Shown piece by piece: positions 1 through 11,550 of a stretch of DNA of 64,000 nucleotides (the stretch's first letter is position 1; the number at the start of each line of letters is the position of its first letter). The position numbers were made by a program, and so were the translations under genes. The notes below the pieces were generated by a model that was not told the DNA's origin, searched no databases, and worked only from the letters and a program-made list of their open reading frames with translations. The stretch comes from Sordariomycetes sp. S80-01Y (Eukaryota > Ascomycota > Sordariomycetes): contig JAXQJY010000029.1 in NCBI GenBank assembly GCA_037042185.1, positions 2,108,001 through 2,172,000 on the forward strand. The letters run 5' to 3'.

Positions 1-2969
1 TTCTCTCTCATCGCCAACACATCCACCGCCCTGATCATCTCGTCCCTGTTCTACGACCAGCAGCCTGTTACTTCGTCCTTCTACAACCGCGCCGCTATCA
101 TCTTCGTCGCCATCCTTGCCAATGCCTTCTCCAGCGCCCTCGAAATTCTGACGCAGTACTCGCAACGGCCCATTGTCGAAAAGCACAGTCGCTATGGCTT
201 CTACCACTCCTCTGCCGAATCCTTCGCTTCCGTCCTTGTCGACATGCCGTACAAGATTAGCAATGCCATCTGCTACAACCTGACTCTGTACTTCATGACA
301 CATCTCAGGCGAGAGCCCGGCCCATTCTTCTTCTTCTTTCTGGTGTCGTTCCTCATGACTCTCACCATGTCTGGTGTCTTCCGTTCCATGTAAGCTTAAC
401 CAAGGTATCCTTTTCGCGACGGCCATTTGCTGACCAATACAGTGCCGCCCTGTCCCGAACTCTATCGCAGGCCATGGTGCCCGCTGCCATCCTCATCCTG
501 GCCCTGGTCATCTTCACCGGCTTCGTCATTCCGGTTGACTACATGCTCGGCTGGTGCAGGTGGATCAACTATCTTGACCCTGTAGCGTACGGCTTCGAAG
601 CTCTGATGGTCAACGAGTTCCACGGACGTGATTTCCAGTGCGACACCTTAGTGCCCTTGCCGCAGATGTATCCTGGCATCTCAAATGAGAACATGGCCTG
701 CAGCACGGTCGGCAGTGTCCCCGGTAAGACCGTTGTCGCCGGTGGTCGCTATATCAGCCAGCTGTACAGCTATCAGGCTTCCCACAAGTGGCGCAACGTC
801 GGCATACTGATCGCCTTTGCGATTGCTTTCCACGTTGTATATTTCCTCGGAACCGAATACATCTCGGCCAAAAAGTCTAAGGGCGAGGTCCTCGTCTTCC
901 GCAAGGGACATCTGCCAGCTATCGCCAAGGGCAAGGATGATCCTGAAGCCTCGACCTCTGGTCCCGTCACCGTTGCCGAGAAGACGTCTCCTGGTAGCGG
1001 CAGCACCGACGAAGGTTTCATTCAAGGCTCCACGAGTACATTCCACTGGAATGACGTTTGTTACGACATCAAGATCAAGGGAGAGCCCCGACGCATCCTG
1101 GACCATGTTGATGGCTGGGTCAAACCAGGAACCCTTACAGCGCTCATGGGCGTTTCTGGCGCCGGCAAAACGACTCTTCTCGACTGTCTTGCGGATAGAA
1201 TCTCGATGGGTGTCATTACCGGTGAGATGTTGGTTGATGGCAAGCTCCGGGACGACTCCTTCCAGCGCAAAACCGGCTATGTCCAGCAGCAAGATCTCCA
1301 TCTCGAGACCAGCACCGTCCGTGAGGCCTTGACGTTCAGCGCTGTGCTTCGCCAGCCGGCATCGACGCCCAAGGCGGAGAAAATCGCCTATGTAGACGAG
1401 GTTATCAAGCTCTTGGATATGCAGGACTATGCTGATGCGGTTGTCGGTGTTCTGGGAGAGGGTCTCAACGTTGAGCAGCGCAAGCGCCTGACTATTGGCG
1501 TCGAACTGGCTGCTAAGCCACCGCTGCTTCTCTTTGTTGACGAACCAACATCTGGCCTCGACTCGCAGACATCTTGGGCTATCTTGGATCTTCTTGAGAA
1601 GCTCTCCAAGGCCGGCCAGTCCATTCTCTGCACCATCCATCAACCCTCGGCCATGCTGTTCCAGCGATTCGATCGACTCCTCTTTCTCGCCAAGGGTGGC
1701 AAGACTGTCTATTTCGGCGACATTGGCGAGCAGTCCAAGACGCTCACCTCTTACTTCGAGCGTCAGGGCGCCCCTACTTGTCCTCCCGGCGAGAACCCTG
1801 CCGAGTGGATGCTTGAGGCTATCGGAGCTGCCCCCGGATCGACGACCGATATCGATTGGCACGAGGCGTGGCGTAACAGCCCAGAATACCAAGAAGTCCG
1901 CACAGAGTTGGACCAGCTCAAGGCTCAAGGCACGGGACGACGGGCAAGCCGAAAGGAAGATCCTGGAGCTTATCGCCAGTTTGCCGCCCCCCTGTGGGAC
2001 CAGCTGCTCATCGTTACGAAGCGTGTCTTCCAGCAATACTGGCGGACGCCGTCCTACATCTACTCCAAGTTCGCGCTCTGTACTTTGGTTGCCCTATTCA
2101 TCGGTCTCGTCTTCCTGAACGCGCCACTGAGTATCCAGGGCTTGCAAAACCAAATGTTCGCCATGTTCAACGTCCTCACCATCTTCGGCCAACTTGTGCA
2201 GCAGCAGATGCCGCATTTTGTCACCCAGAGATCTCTGTATGAGGTCCGCGAGCGCCCTTCCAAGACGTACAGCTGGAAGGTCTTCATGCTGTCGCAGGTC
2301 ATTGTCGAGATTCCCTGGAACACCCTCATGTCGGTCTTTATGTTCATCTGCGTTTACTATCCCGTTGGCTTTTACGGAAATGGTCTCGACAGCCAAAGCT
2401 CTGAGCGTGCCGGCCTCATGTGGCTTCTGTTCTGGCAATTCCTTGTCTTCACCTGCACATTTGCCCACGCGTGTATCGCCATCACCGAGACCGCCGAGGC
2501 CGGCGGTAACTTGGCCAACGTGCTCTTCATGATGTGCCTTCTGTTCTGTGGTGTCCTGGCCAATGAGCAGACCCTTCCGGACTTCTGGGTCTTCATGTAT
2601 CGCGTGTCGCCCTTCACATATCTCATCTCGGCCATCATGTCGACTGGTCTGGCCAACACGTCCGTCACCTGCAACATCAACGAATTTGTCACGGTGAACC
2701 CGCCGGACAACTCGACGTGCTACCAGTTCCTCGATGAGGGCGGCTACATCCCTCAGATGGGCGGGTACTTGGAGAACCCCGAAGCCACGTCTGACTGCCA
2801 GTACTGTCCCATGGCCAACACGAACGCCTTCCTGGCCCAGATTAGCTCCAACTTCGACAACAGGTGGCGCGACTTTGGCATCGGAATGGTGTACATCGTC
2901 TTCAACATCGCCGCGTCGCTGGTCTTGTACTGGTTGGTACGGATGCCTAAGGGGAAGCGTAAGACCTAG
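1..2969 (+). CDS. ABC-G (PDR/CDR-type) multidrug exporter, 3' part
   Basis: This is the C-terminal part of a full-size pleiotropic-drug-resistance ABC transporter; the first ATP-binding half and most of membrane half one lie left of the window. Exons are 1..389 and 443..2969; the 53-bp intron starts GTAAGC, ends CAG, and joins the frames as FRSIAALSRT. In order one sees the end of the first membrane domain, a Cys-containing outer loop (about 590-770), a polar linker, the second nucleotide-binding domain, and a second membrane domain (about 2000-2960) ending in the basic tail GKRKT. In the nucleotide-binding domain, Walker A is GVSGAGKTT (1149-1175), the signature [12 protein letters not shown] (1464-1499) and Walker [14 protein letters not shown] (1524-1562). 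By family it pumps lipophilic drugs or lipids across the plasma membrane using ATP. The substrate cannot be read from sequence. Confidence 0.95.
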
Positions 2970-4006
2970 GCGCGCAACATGGGCCTCTCTCTCTCTCTGA
3001 CAGCGACCAGGGGGTCGGTCTTTGACAAGATGACGTTGGAGCCTTGACTTTCGCGTCTGGCTCAGAAAAGTCGTTGTAAGCAGTTGTCGCAAAGACAATC
3101 TGGCCACCGTTTTTGGTAATTGTTTTGCATTTGTTACTGGGTTATCCGGGGTTCCGTTGCTCATAGACTTTGGGGTGGTCCCTAGCCCTATCAATCGATC
3201 TAGATTACTTTCATACGTCACTCACACTTTACCTAATAGATTTTCTTTCTCCTAAATGTTTCAATGTGGCCTAAAGTATTGCTTTGAATAATGACAGTCG
3301 ATGTCCATGTCCGATGACGAAGAAATGTACAATGTGTTTGAAAGCTGCGATTGTCTGGTCATTGATGCTGAGCTGACCAAGTGACATAAAAGGTGACATA
3401 AAAGGTGACGCGAGGCTCAGCTTGAGGCCTTGTAAGATAGGCGAAGCCTAATCATACTTGCTATTTTCGGAACTGCGCATCTATAGACTTTTCTAGATGT
3501 GTACCGGAAATTCTCCTGGAACTATACATCTAGTACAATAAATTAGAATTTGGGCGCACTACCTTACTGATAAGTATAATTCACTTGCTGTCATTCCAGC
3601 CCTCCAGCTTTTCTGTCACCTTCCTCCAGGGTGCTGGTCCCGCTTAGTCACCTCCCTTCCGCAGCTTCGAAGGCGCCTCAACTTCACGCGTTCAACTTCG
3701 CTTCATCACCTCTTCCATTCGACATCATTGTCACGCCAATCGTCTAGTACTGGCGAGACCGCCGCAGGAACACCCTCCGAACGTTCCAGAGCTGACAATC
3801 CTTGTCTTTGGGTGTCGTCATCCGTACAGGGAATCGCCCTCGTTGACTTTGGCATCATCCCGCTTCAAAGCAATTTGGGGCCGCCGGCTCCAAAGAGTCA
3901 AACAAGTGTTGATCTGAGTCTTTCTCGATTGCTTTGAAGTACTGTCTTCATGCTGTCGCGCCGTTGATCCAACCCATGCTAAAGCACGGCATCTGCCTGT
4001 GCGGCG
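2970..4006. other. intergenic, ABC transporter 3' end to F-box gene promoter
   Basis: No convincing coding sequence. It holds the 3' flank of the ABC transporter, a short tandem repeat near 3381-3409 (listed separately), and the promoter and 5' UTR of the next gene. The last 350 bp are rich in short C/T runs, common upstream of fungal start codons. Confidence 0.6.
3367..3421. repeat. 12-bp tandem repeat inside a 7-bp inverted repeat
   Basis: GTGACATAAAAG occurs at 3381-3392 and 3393-3404, followed by a partial third copy (GTGAC). The block is flanked by GCTGAGC (3367-3373) and its reverse complement GCTCAGC (3415-3421). The function is unknown; it lies about 400 bp past the ABC transporter stop. 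Confidence 0.75.
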
Positions 4007-7000
4007 ATGGAGCATCGAGGGAGCTCTTGGCCGTTGAGCCAACCGCAAGACACGTATCTTCCGACAACCTACCCCAGCGATTTGCCATACGATGACGGCA
4101 GCGATGCGAGCTCCGAATCCTCTTACGATCCGACGACTGTAATGGCGGAGCCGCAGTTCATACCGAAGCGTTCCGATCCGAAGAAGCGCAAATCGACCGA
4201 GCCAAACTCGCCATTTGAACGACACCATAAGAGGCTTAGGTTTGGAACAGATGGAGAAGCTCCATTGAGTGATGCATCGATCCAGCTCCCAGCGGAAGTC
4301 TGGCATCATATCTTTACATTTCTCCCTCCGCCCACACTCGGCAAGCTGCTACTTGTCAACAAGTTGTTTAATACGTATCTTGACCCTGCTTCCAAAGTCA
4401 AGGCTGTCCGGCCAGTCTTTCCCGAGCCTCGCCCCCAATATTCCACCAGACCGAGGCGGTCTATGGCTCTTCATCCCATGCTACCTGAAACTATATGGCG
4501 TTCTTCGAGACGCGTTTTCCTACCCGCAATGCCCACCCCCCTTCGCACCAAATCAGAGCTGGATAGCTGGCGTCTCGCTTGCTCCAAGACTTGTCAGTTC
4601 TGTGGTTTCCGATCGCAGGAAGAAGCAAAGGACCTGTGGCATCGAGGGCCTGGCGCCAAGGGCGTTTCTCCCGTGTTTCCTCTATTGATGCTGACGTGTG
4701 GTGCTTGCCTCGCTGCGAATACCGTCAAGGTAGGCGACCACCTCCGGTCTGGATTCCACGCTTATCTTTTGCAGGAAGTTGACATGCTCCTTTCGTCGGC
4801 TATGCCCTCTGTGCTGCTCCCAGCACTCCCAGCAGCACTGGCCACCCCAGCAATGCATGTGATTGCGTCCCAGACACTACGGGCGGGTAGCGAAGCTAGC
4901 GGGCCAGACATCACCAAGCTTTACTCAAAAGAGCAGATTAACGAACTCAAGACCGAATTTGATGGCGTCAAAGTTCTTGGCTCAGGGGCTGCTGAGGAAT
5001 GGTTTAAGGGTCTCGACACCAAAGGGAAATCTCTCAGTCTTGATGCCGCGCGATGGGAAAAATGGGAGACGGGTGGTGGCTTGCAACGTATGCGTCAGAT
5101 GATTAAGGAGGCGCAAAGTCTGCCCACGGCTGCGCAAAAGCCTGCCAACACCCAAAGGTCAAGTGCGCAAACCGAAAGGAATGTCCGAAACGGCTTTGGC
5201 ACGGGAGGAGGCTCTGGCGCCACAGTACTGACTATGCTCTCGAAATCTGGACCCAGCGACCCTGCCAAACCTCCCAACCGCAACCAGAGGAAGCGTACAA
5301 AGCAGGAAGCCATGGAGCTTATGAGGAAACGGCGAGAAGAGATCGAACGACGTGCGGCGCTGCTTTCGCCGCCCATCACCCCTACTGTGCTAGCCCATAT
5401 GCCGTCTTTTCAGGCGGCTGTGCAGATATCTACGCCTTTAGATGACGATGCATGGGGTGTCCTTACCGAAAAGTTCAGCGAACAAAGAGACACAGCGGAG
5501 CGCAAGTGCCACGAGCAAAATCGGCTTGCTTTGGCTATGGCCAGTAATGGACGGTCCTCTGTTGCTGTCAATGGCGAGGTTAGCAGCTGGCCAGAGCCCG
5601 CAATACAAACTCGGGACCCGCGAGAGGTCCCTGATTCAGAGTGGGATGATGTTCAAGGTCCTGTTCGCGCGAAAATATCCAACTTCGCCGACGAGATCAT
5701 TCGGGACGAGTGGGACGACGGCGAGAAGGTAAACAGAAAGACATCTCCATCATTTGCCGCCGGGGTCCTGCTTTACGTGCGCAGACGTTTCTACGAAGAG
5801 GCCGCAAAAGAGCAAGCCGTTGCTATAGAGGCTCGACAACCGCTGCCTGCGGATCCCCCTGAGGGCCCGTGGCTCCAAAAGCTGACTTTGGAGAACATGA
5901 AGTGGGTGTTCGACGTCAAGGTCAAGCCTTTCACCAATAAGCTACGTCCAGAGCTGTTTCTCTGCCATGGCTGCTCGAACGCCAAGTGGTTTGGATTGGA
6001 AGGCGTCATCCAACACTATGCCGCGAAGCACACCAAGAATCTCAGCCTGGGCAACGTCGTGGTGTTCTGGAGAGCGGAGTGGCCCGAAGTGCCCCCCTTT
6101 ATGCCAGACCCAAAGAACCCCAAGACTCATGACCCGCTAGCCCAGACTACACAGCCCAACCCTCAATTTGCCGCCCCGAGCTCTACCACACGCCTCGATC
6201 TGACGGCGAAGACAGCAGCAACCCCGGCGCCGGGTGAAAATGGCAATTTAGAACTTGCGACGTTCTCGGGCACATCTTCACCCCATAGGCCGCTTCTAAG
6301 CCATCACACTTCACAGCCACTACCCCACTCGCCTCAGAATACGTATCCTTTCCACGCACCGCCAGCACAGGGAGCCTTGGCGCAGATGCAACACATGTTG
6401 TCGGACGTATTCCACATTCTTCCTGGTGTGGAGATACCGCTCGCTGTCAAGCTGTGCACGGTCATTCATCACGTTGCCAAAAGGTGGCAGCGCGAGTTCA
6501 ACGAGTCCCCTCCCTTTGCCGAGTTCTGTGACTGCCTACGTCCTCACGACTGGTGGTACCAAGGTACCAAGCTAAGGTGCAAAGCTTGTGGCGAGACCTC
6601 CGGCTCAGGCTCGTCGTTGGCAGCTCATTTCGAGCAGAAGCACACTGTTGACTATGAGTACCTTAGCCATCTCAGAAGCACCGGTGCCTACTGTCCGGAA
6701 TCTTTGGATTGGCGCACTGAGATGGTAGCGCTCCCTCCTTTGGAAGTACTATACAATCTCCCACGACTACTTGCGCACAACGTAGCAGCCTTCGACCTGG
6801 TAGCGGATGCGCTTCCTTGGGCCTTCGATGCGCCGCCGCCACCTACAGCATATAACGATGCTCGGTCTCAGCCCGATTATCATCGCCAAGGCACTGAGCT
6901 ACCAGGGTCACTGCCTGATTCGTACGACAACCCCACAAGAAGGCAGTCCAGGCCTGAACTAGGAAGGGCCTCGGCAGGTTTCTGGCAAGATGCTCGGGCA

Positions 7001-7501
7001 TCAACACCTCAAGCCCATCTGCCAGGCCAGCATATCCTCGATGACCTCGAGTCTCAACTCGACAAGTCTCAGCAGGTGCAACCTCTTGCTGCGCCTAGGG
7101 CGCCTACACGGGCTCCTGAAACGCAGGGTTTCAACACGACCCGAGGCGAATACCCAAGGGACTCTTACTCAACACCTCATGAGCAGCAACAATATTACGA
7201 ATACTCGCCGTACCGCCATCATTACCCCCGGCAACCCCCACAGCACGTGTACCGTGGCTCTACTCACGTCCCAGAAGGTGACTACGAAGTCCTCGAAGCC
7301 CGCGACCCGGGGACAGGTGCACTGTATCACATACGGCGACGCGTTCAGCGCGAGCCTTACCAGCAAGTCGAGGGTGGCGCTCAGGCGCTTCCTCCCCAGG
7401 ACTATCACCGAGCTGGCACCGTTGCGCCGCCTCCTGCGGGGGCGGACATGGAAGACTATGACCCTCGGTATCCGGCGGGCACAGACCCTGCGAGGTACTA
7501 G
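4007..7501 (+). CDS. F-box protein with C2H2-like zinc fingers
   Basis: A single uninterrupted frame encodes 1164 residues. An F-box with the core LPAEVWHHIFTFLPP lies near residues 92-130, so by family it is probably a substrate-recruiting subunit of an SCF ubiquitin ligase. A Cys cluster (CQFCG ... CGACL, about residues 195-240) follows. Two C2H2-like fingers come later: CHGCSN with HYAAKH near 650-675, and CKACGE with HFEQKH near 855-880. A basic helical stretch (MELMRKRREEIERRAALL) lies near 435-455. The N-terminus has a nuclear-localisation-like run (KRSDPKKRKS). The last 200 residues are disordered and rich in P, Q, Y and R. The ATG at 4007 precedes all recognisable domains. The ubiquitylation target is unknown; the F-box call is stronger than the zinc-finger calls. 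Confidence 0.85.
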   Translation: MEHRGSSWPLSQPQDTYLPTTYPSDLPYDDGSDASSESSYDPTTVMAEPQFIPKRSDPKKRKSTEPNSPFERHHKRLRFGTDGEAPLSDASIQLPAEVWHHIFTFLPPPTLGKLLLVNKLFNTYLDPASKVKAVRPVFPEPRPQYSTRPRRSMALHPMLPETIWRSSRRVFLPAMPTPLRTKSELDSWRLACSKTCQFCGFRSQEEAKDLWHRGPGAKGVSPVFPLLMLTCGACLAANTVKVGDHLRSGFHAYLLQEVDMLLSSAMPSVLLPALPAALATPAMHVIASQTLRAGSEASGPDITKLYSKEQINELKTEFDGVKVLGSGAAEEWFKGLDTKGKSLSLDAARWEKWETGGGLQRMRQMIKEAQSLPTAAQKPANTQRSSAQTERNVRNGFGTGGGSGATVLTMLSKSGPSDPAKPPNRNQRKRTKQEAMELMRKRREEIERRAALLSPPITPTVLAHMPSFQAAVQISTPLDDDAWGVLTEKFSEQRDTAERKCHEQNRLALAMASNGRSSVAVNGEVSSWPEPAIQTRDPREVPDSEWDDVQGPVRAKISNFADEIIRDEWDDGEKVNRKTSPSFAAGVLLYVRRRFYEEAAKEQAVAIEARQPLPADPPEGPWLQKLTLENMKWVFDVKVKPFTNKLRPELFLCHGCSNAKWFGLEGVIQHYAAKHTKNLSLGNVVVFWRAEWPEVPPFMPDPKNPKTHDPLAQTTQPNPQFAAPSSTTRLDLTAKTAATPAPGENGNLELATFSGTSSPHRPLLSHHTSQPLPHSPQNTYPFHAPPAQGALAQMQHMLSDVFHILPGVEIPLAVKLCTVIHHVAKRWQREFNESPPFAEFCDCLRPHDWWYQGTKLRCKACGETSGSGSSLAAHFEQKHTVDYEYLSHLRSTGAYCPESLDWRTEMVALPPLEVLYNLPRLLAHNVAAFDLVADALPWAFDAPPPPTAYNDARSQPDYHRQGTELPGSLPDSYDNPTRRQSRPELGRASAGFWQDARASTPQAHLPGQHILDDLESQLDKSQQVQPLAAPRAPTRAPETQGFNTTRGEYPRDSYSTPHEQQQYYEYSPYRHHYPRQPPQHVYRGSTHVPEGDYEVLEARDPGTGALYHIRRRVQREPYQQVEGGAQALPPQDYHRAGTVAPPPAGADMEDYDPRYPAGTDPARY

Positions 7502-8227
7502 ATAGCGTTAGGCCCCAACATGTCCAAGCTTATCTCAGTAGGGTTTGACAAGAGATACAATCTGGCCAGATTATTTAGTGAGGGATCTACCATTGTGGCG
7601 TTAGGGCGGGAGATTGCTAGTTCAAATTGTTAGAAGTTGTACTATCGCGAGGATCGATTGAGAACTGGAGTTCAGGGGCTCGGCCTCGACGGAAGACTGC
7701 TGATTCAGGCGGCTGGGGTCTTGTAGCACTGATTTACTACCCACGATGAATGGCACACTGCATCTCGTCATCATTATCAAGACCTTGTGTCTGGGAAATT
7801 CCAAATCTACCAAAACACTTTGGCCAGACATCTCTCGCCGCCGTAGGTCCTCGTGATTCTTGTGTCTAAGACCTAGCGGCGTCTGGGTGAGGCATACGAT
7901 GCTACGAGTTTGGCACAATTGTCGGCAAGAGAAAGGAAGTGGTACAAGAGTGTAGTTTATAGAGAGGTTGGTTGTACATGCGGATATGTATAAAAACAAC
8001 AAAGAAGCGGCCCTCATCAAGCACGGGGCACCCGTCCCAATTCCCCCAGTGTAGTACATTTACCCAAGAGAAGTCATCTCGCCTTTACATCAGTGTTGGC
8101 CCGTGCCGGGAAGTTGAGAAACGTTACAGCCGTGCCGCACCATCCCTCGGCGGTGAAGTGGTTCCGCCCGATTATGTGAGGAGGATTCGGCGAACGTGTC
8201 CGCATATGTCATAAGGAGAGTCCGGCT
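7502..8227. other. intergenic between convergent genes
   Basis: The tail-to-tail gap between the F-box gene and DNM1. It should contain both 3' UTRs and terminators. The short open frames here have no recognisable domain and I see no RNA gene. Confidence 0.6.
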
Positions 8228-10756
8228 TTAGACGACCTCGCCAATGATCTTCGCAGCCTCCTTATAGGTTTCCAGCAGCTTCTCGCACTTCTCGCGATCT
8301 TTCTTGACGGTATCATCCTCGTATAGCAGCTCCTCGAAGAGGCTCTCCTTGTAGAGTTCTGTGACGAGGCGGTTCTGCACAACGTCCTTGCAGTGGTTGA
8401 CAAGGAGATGCATAACTGCCTTGGGTACTTGGTCGGCGATAGATTCGCGAACAATGTTGAAGTAGGAAGAGATGAGCGCGCGGATCAGCTCCGTCTCCAT
8501 AGCCTCGCGGTCAGTCAATGCTGGCTCGTTGGAATCGCCCTAGTAAGGTTAGCAACGTCCAGCTTTAGACCTCAGAGAAACTTACAAAATGGGCAGCTAA
8601 GCCCTTGCGATCGTTCGGGTCTTCCTCGTACAGCCCAGGAGTTCTGATGGGAAGCTTCTCCTCTCGCCGAATACTGGGAGGGAAACCAGCTTCTGAAGAT
8701 TGGCTTATTTGCCTGTGGCCCGGGACGGGGCTCGGATGGCCAGTGCTAGCGGTTGAAATACCATCCTTGCCAAAGAAGTAGTTCAGGAAGGAGTCCCTAG
8801 CGTTGTTCAATCCTGGGTTGTTCAGCCTCGATGGCGATGCAGACCGGGCTCCATTGAGAGCCGAGTTCAGGCTTCCGGGGCCGGTTTCCCTCACTGGCGG
8901 TGACAGACTTCTAGGCGCCTTGAGCTGTTTTCGAGAATCCACCTTCTCTGTTGCCGCATCTTCGTCCTCCTCGCCACCCTCTGTGCCGTTCTGTCCAAGC
9001 TCCTTCAACCGTCGCCTCTCCCGCCGATCCCGCTCTTCTTGAATGAGTCGCTTGCGTTCCTTCTCTTGCTTGGCGCTCACCACGTTGCTCATGGCGGCGG
9101 CCGCGCCAAGGAAGTTAGGATGGTTGGTGTTGATGTATGCTCGTTGTATAGAGATGAGGGATTCGACGTATTGAGATGTAGGGCCCAGACGCTCGCGGAG
9201 CAGATCGGAGACAGTCTCAATGAGCTTGCCCTGTAGCCTAGGGAAACGAGAAAGCTCCTGTGAGCCACAGGTGTGGCATATCTTAATGAGCTCTTCGTAG
9301 ACAAGCTCAACGCAGCGATGACTGGGGATTTCCAGCATCTTGATCTGCGGCTTAACCAGCAAATCGAAAGCCATCTCGGGCACGAACAAGCTCGGCCTCG
9401 GCCCAGTGGAGTTGCGGATGGCCGTCCGAATATCCAGGGCGGAGAGGTTGGATGTGGGGTCGATGGACTCCAAAGAGCTTCCGAAGACAGAGTTGAAGAT
9501 ATAGTAGATGCGAGCACCGCCACTGAGCTCCTTGGTGGAAATGTCGGAAGAGGTACCGTCAATCGAGGAGGTGAATGAGGTCGCGAACCGAGTCATCTGT
9601 TGCAGAATCAGGGCACCACGGTGCTCCTTGGCACTAAACTGCATATCGCCGTAGCTAGCCAGCTCTTGTTGGGTCTGACCCATCAGAGTGTTGAGACGCG
9701 CCTTGATGTCGGGGAGGCGTTCACGGATGTGAGACATGAGCGTCGTGTTCAGGGTTTTTGCCAAGAATTGCGTGCCGCAACGATTAGCGATATTTCGGTA
9801 GGCAGGGTGGTGTTTGAAGAAATCCTGCTCGGCCTGGATAGCCTCGTCCATTGGCTTGCCGCCTTGAATGTCCTGCTGCGAGCGGTTGACAGCACCAATG
9901 AAACCCAGCTTCAACGGATAGACGCGGCCAGAAAGGATGTCGAGGGCGTTTGTACCGTGATCCATCAGATCGATCTTGGTGAGCACACCAATCGTACGCC
10001 GACCGAGGGGGTCAACATGACGGGCGAGCTTCAAGGCCTCGGAGTTGACAAGGTCGACGTTCGCGGGGGAGACAGCAAGAATGATACTGTTGGGCTTGGC
10101 GATGTATTCCGAGATCAGGGTTCGTGTTTGCTTCTCGATGTCGGTTGGCTGGTCACCAATAGGAACCTGCGCACCACGTTGTTAGAGCAGCGAAAGCTGT
10201 GACAGGCAAACTGCATACCTTGGTCAAGCCAGGCAAGTCGACGAGCGTCAAGTTGAGGACGTGTGGAGAGTAGATTTTCAGGTTGATAGGTTGACGGTTG
10301 ATGCCCTTGTTGCTTCCAGCGACCCTAGAAGTCTCGTTTTCGATTTCGCGCTTGACATCAGAGAAGTCTGTGAATTTCCGGCTCGGGATGTGGACGAATT
10401 CTGCCCACTCTGAGCGACGAGCAGCGGCAGGGGACTTGTACGGGTCGTTGGCGGGATCGGGCGCATTTTCGTCCTCGGGAACGTTGACAAGCTGTAGAAT
10501 CAAGGGCCGACGAGTACATATGCCGCTGCCTCGGGGCAAGAAGTCTCGGCCGACGACGTTTTCGAGGACAGAGGATTTACCGGCCGACTGGGAGCCGACG
10601 ACGACCTGGGCTGGGTTAGCGATTGGCGCGGAAGCGTTTGCAAAGGGGGACACGAACAATCTGGGGGAGATCCAACGAGTCATTTCCGATTGTGTTGAAG
10701 ACGAGATCTTGCAACTTGTTGACAGTCGCGAGCAGGTCCTCGCCGAGAGCTGCCAT
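8228..10756 (-). CDS. DNM1: dynamin-related GTPase for mitochondrial/peroxisomal fission
   Basis: Exons are 10756..10658, 10605..10219, 10166..8586 and 8539..8228 (792 residues, all junctions phase 0). The start [20 protein letters not shown] matches the dynamin N-terminus. The GTPase domain has G1 GSQSAGKSS (residues 37-45), DLPGLTK (about 156-162) and TKIDLMD (about 225). The stalk contains [20 protein letters not shown], followed by a charged insert, the conserved NYFFGKDG segment, and the GTPase effector domain in the last 100 residues ([17 protein letters not shown]). The insert and NYFFGKD match Dnm1/Drp1 rather than the shorter Vps1. By family it assembles into rings that constrict mitochondria and peroxisomes. 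The first intron uses the unusual donor GTTCGT. It is divergent from COX19. Confidence 0.95.
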
Positions 10757-11550
10757 GGCGACCAAGACCAAAGTTGGCCCGAAATCAACAAAGTGCGGAT
10801 GTGGTGTTGCGCGCGGTCCGAGGGATAGCAGAAAAGGGTCGTTGCCGAACGTGGCGATGTACGCAGTGAGAGCGTCGGGTCAGCGCAGCGCGTCACCGTC
10901 AGACCGGACGTATCATGCGTATGATTTGGGTAGTGGGATGGGCTTGACGTGGTGGCAGTGGGTAGAGGTTAAGATCAAGTTGCTTGTCGGACCCGGGACG
11001 TGGAGTTCACGTGCTGCAGGGAAGCCTGGGAAGGGAACCTGGAACTGGAACCTGGACCTGGAAGGCTGCGGGTGCCACTGGCAGTGGAAACAGGGACGCC
11101 GGCAGCCACTGGAAGGACTTCCAGGTTCCAGTGCCAGACTCGTCGCGGGGTCCACTTTGGGACTGGCGCGGGCCCCGGCAGCCTGATGTGGTGCCTGAGC
11201 CACAGCTGCGCTGCATCACTGCGCAGCACAGCGCAGCACTAGTCAACAGCCAGTTGTTTGCAGGTTTTGCGCGCCTGATTGCGGACCTGATGTTCCCGAT
11301 CGCAAGATCCTGCCATGGCTTGCGCCGCTGCGCTAGGCCTAATTCCGGCAAGGGACATTCAATAGAGTTTGGAAGAAAAGCCTTTACGTTGCAAGGTCTT
11401 ATGCAGCAAGGCGGGTTGGTGCACGTAATGGGGCTGACTGGACACGATCTCTCATTGACGTACTCCGTAGTACCTTTCATGTGCTAAATCGCCTTCACCA
11501 CCTCAGTCATGGAAAGTCACGAGGTTGACTAAATCTCACCATCAGACACC
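10757..11550. promoter_or_regulatory. divergent DNM1/COX19 promoter region
   Basis: A 794-bp head-to-head gap between a mitochondrial fission gene and a cytochrome oxidase assembly gene. It holds a palindromic E-box core CACGTG at 11008-11013 and a block of CCTGGAA-type repeats with inverted copies (11034-11131, listed separately). Several overlapping open frames on both strands come from base composition and match nothing I recognise. Confidence 0.5.
11034..11131. repeat. CCTGGAA direct repeats with perfect inverted copies
   Basis: GGAACCTGGAA (11034-11044) is the exact reverse complement of TTCCAGGTTCC (11119-11129). CTGGAACCTGGA (11045-11056) is the exact reverse complement of 11120-11131. 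The two left copies can therefore compete for one right arm, giving alternative hairpins with roughly 65-75 bp loops. Confidence 0.75.

Noticed and set aside
681-2036. 451-codon open frame on the minus strand inside the ABC transporter
   Set aside because: Antisense to the conserved NBD2 coding; composition follows the codon bias of the sense strand and no domain is visible.
2094-3221. 375-codon minus-strand open frame over the ABC transporter 3' end
   Set aside because: His/Val/Asp-rich shadow of a membrane-protein coding strand; no recognisable domain.
10623-11487. Overlapping open frames between DNM1 and COX19
   Set aside because: They overlap the DNM1 first exon and the repeat block in several frames on both strands, which is a base-composition effect.
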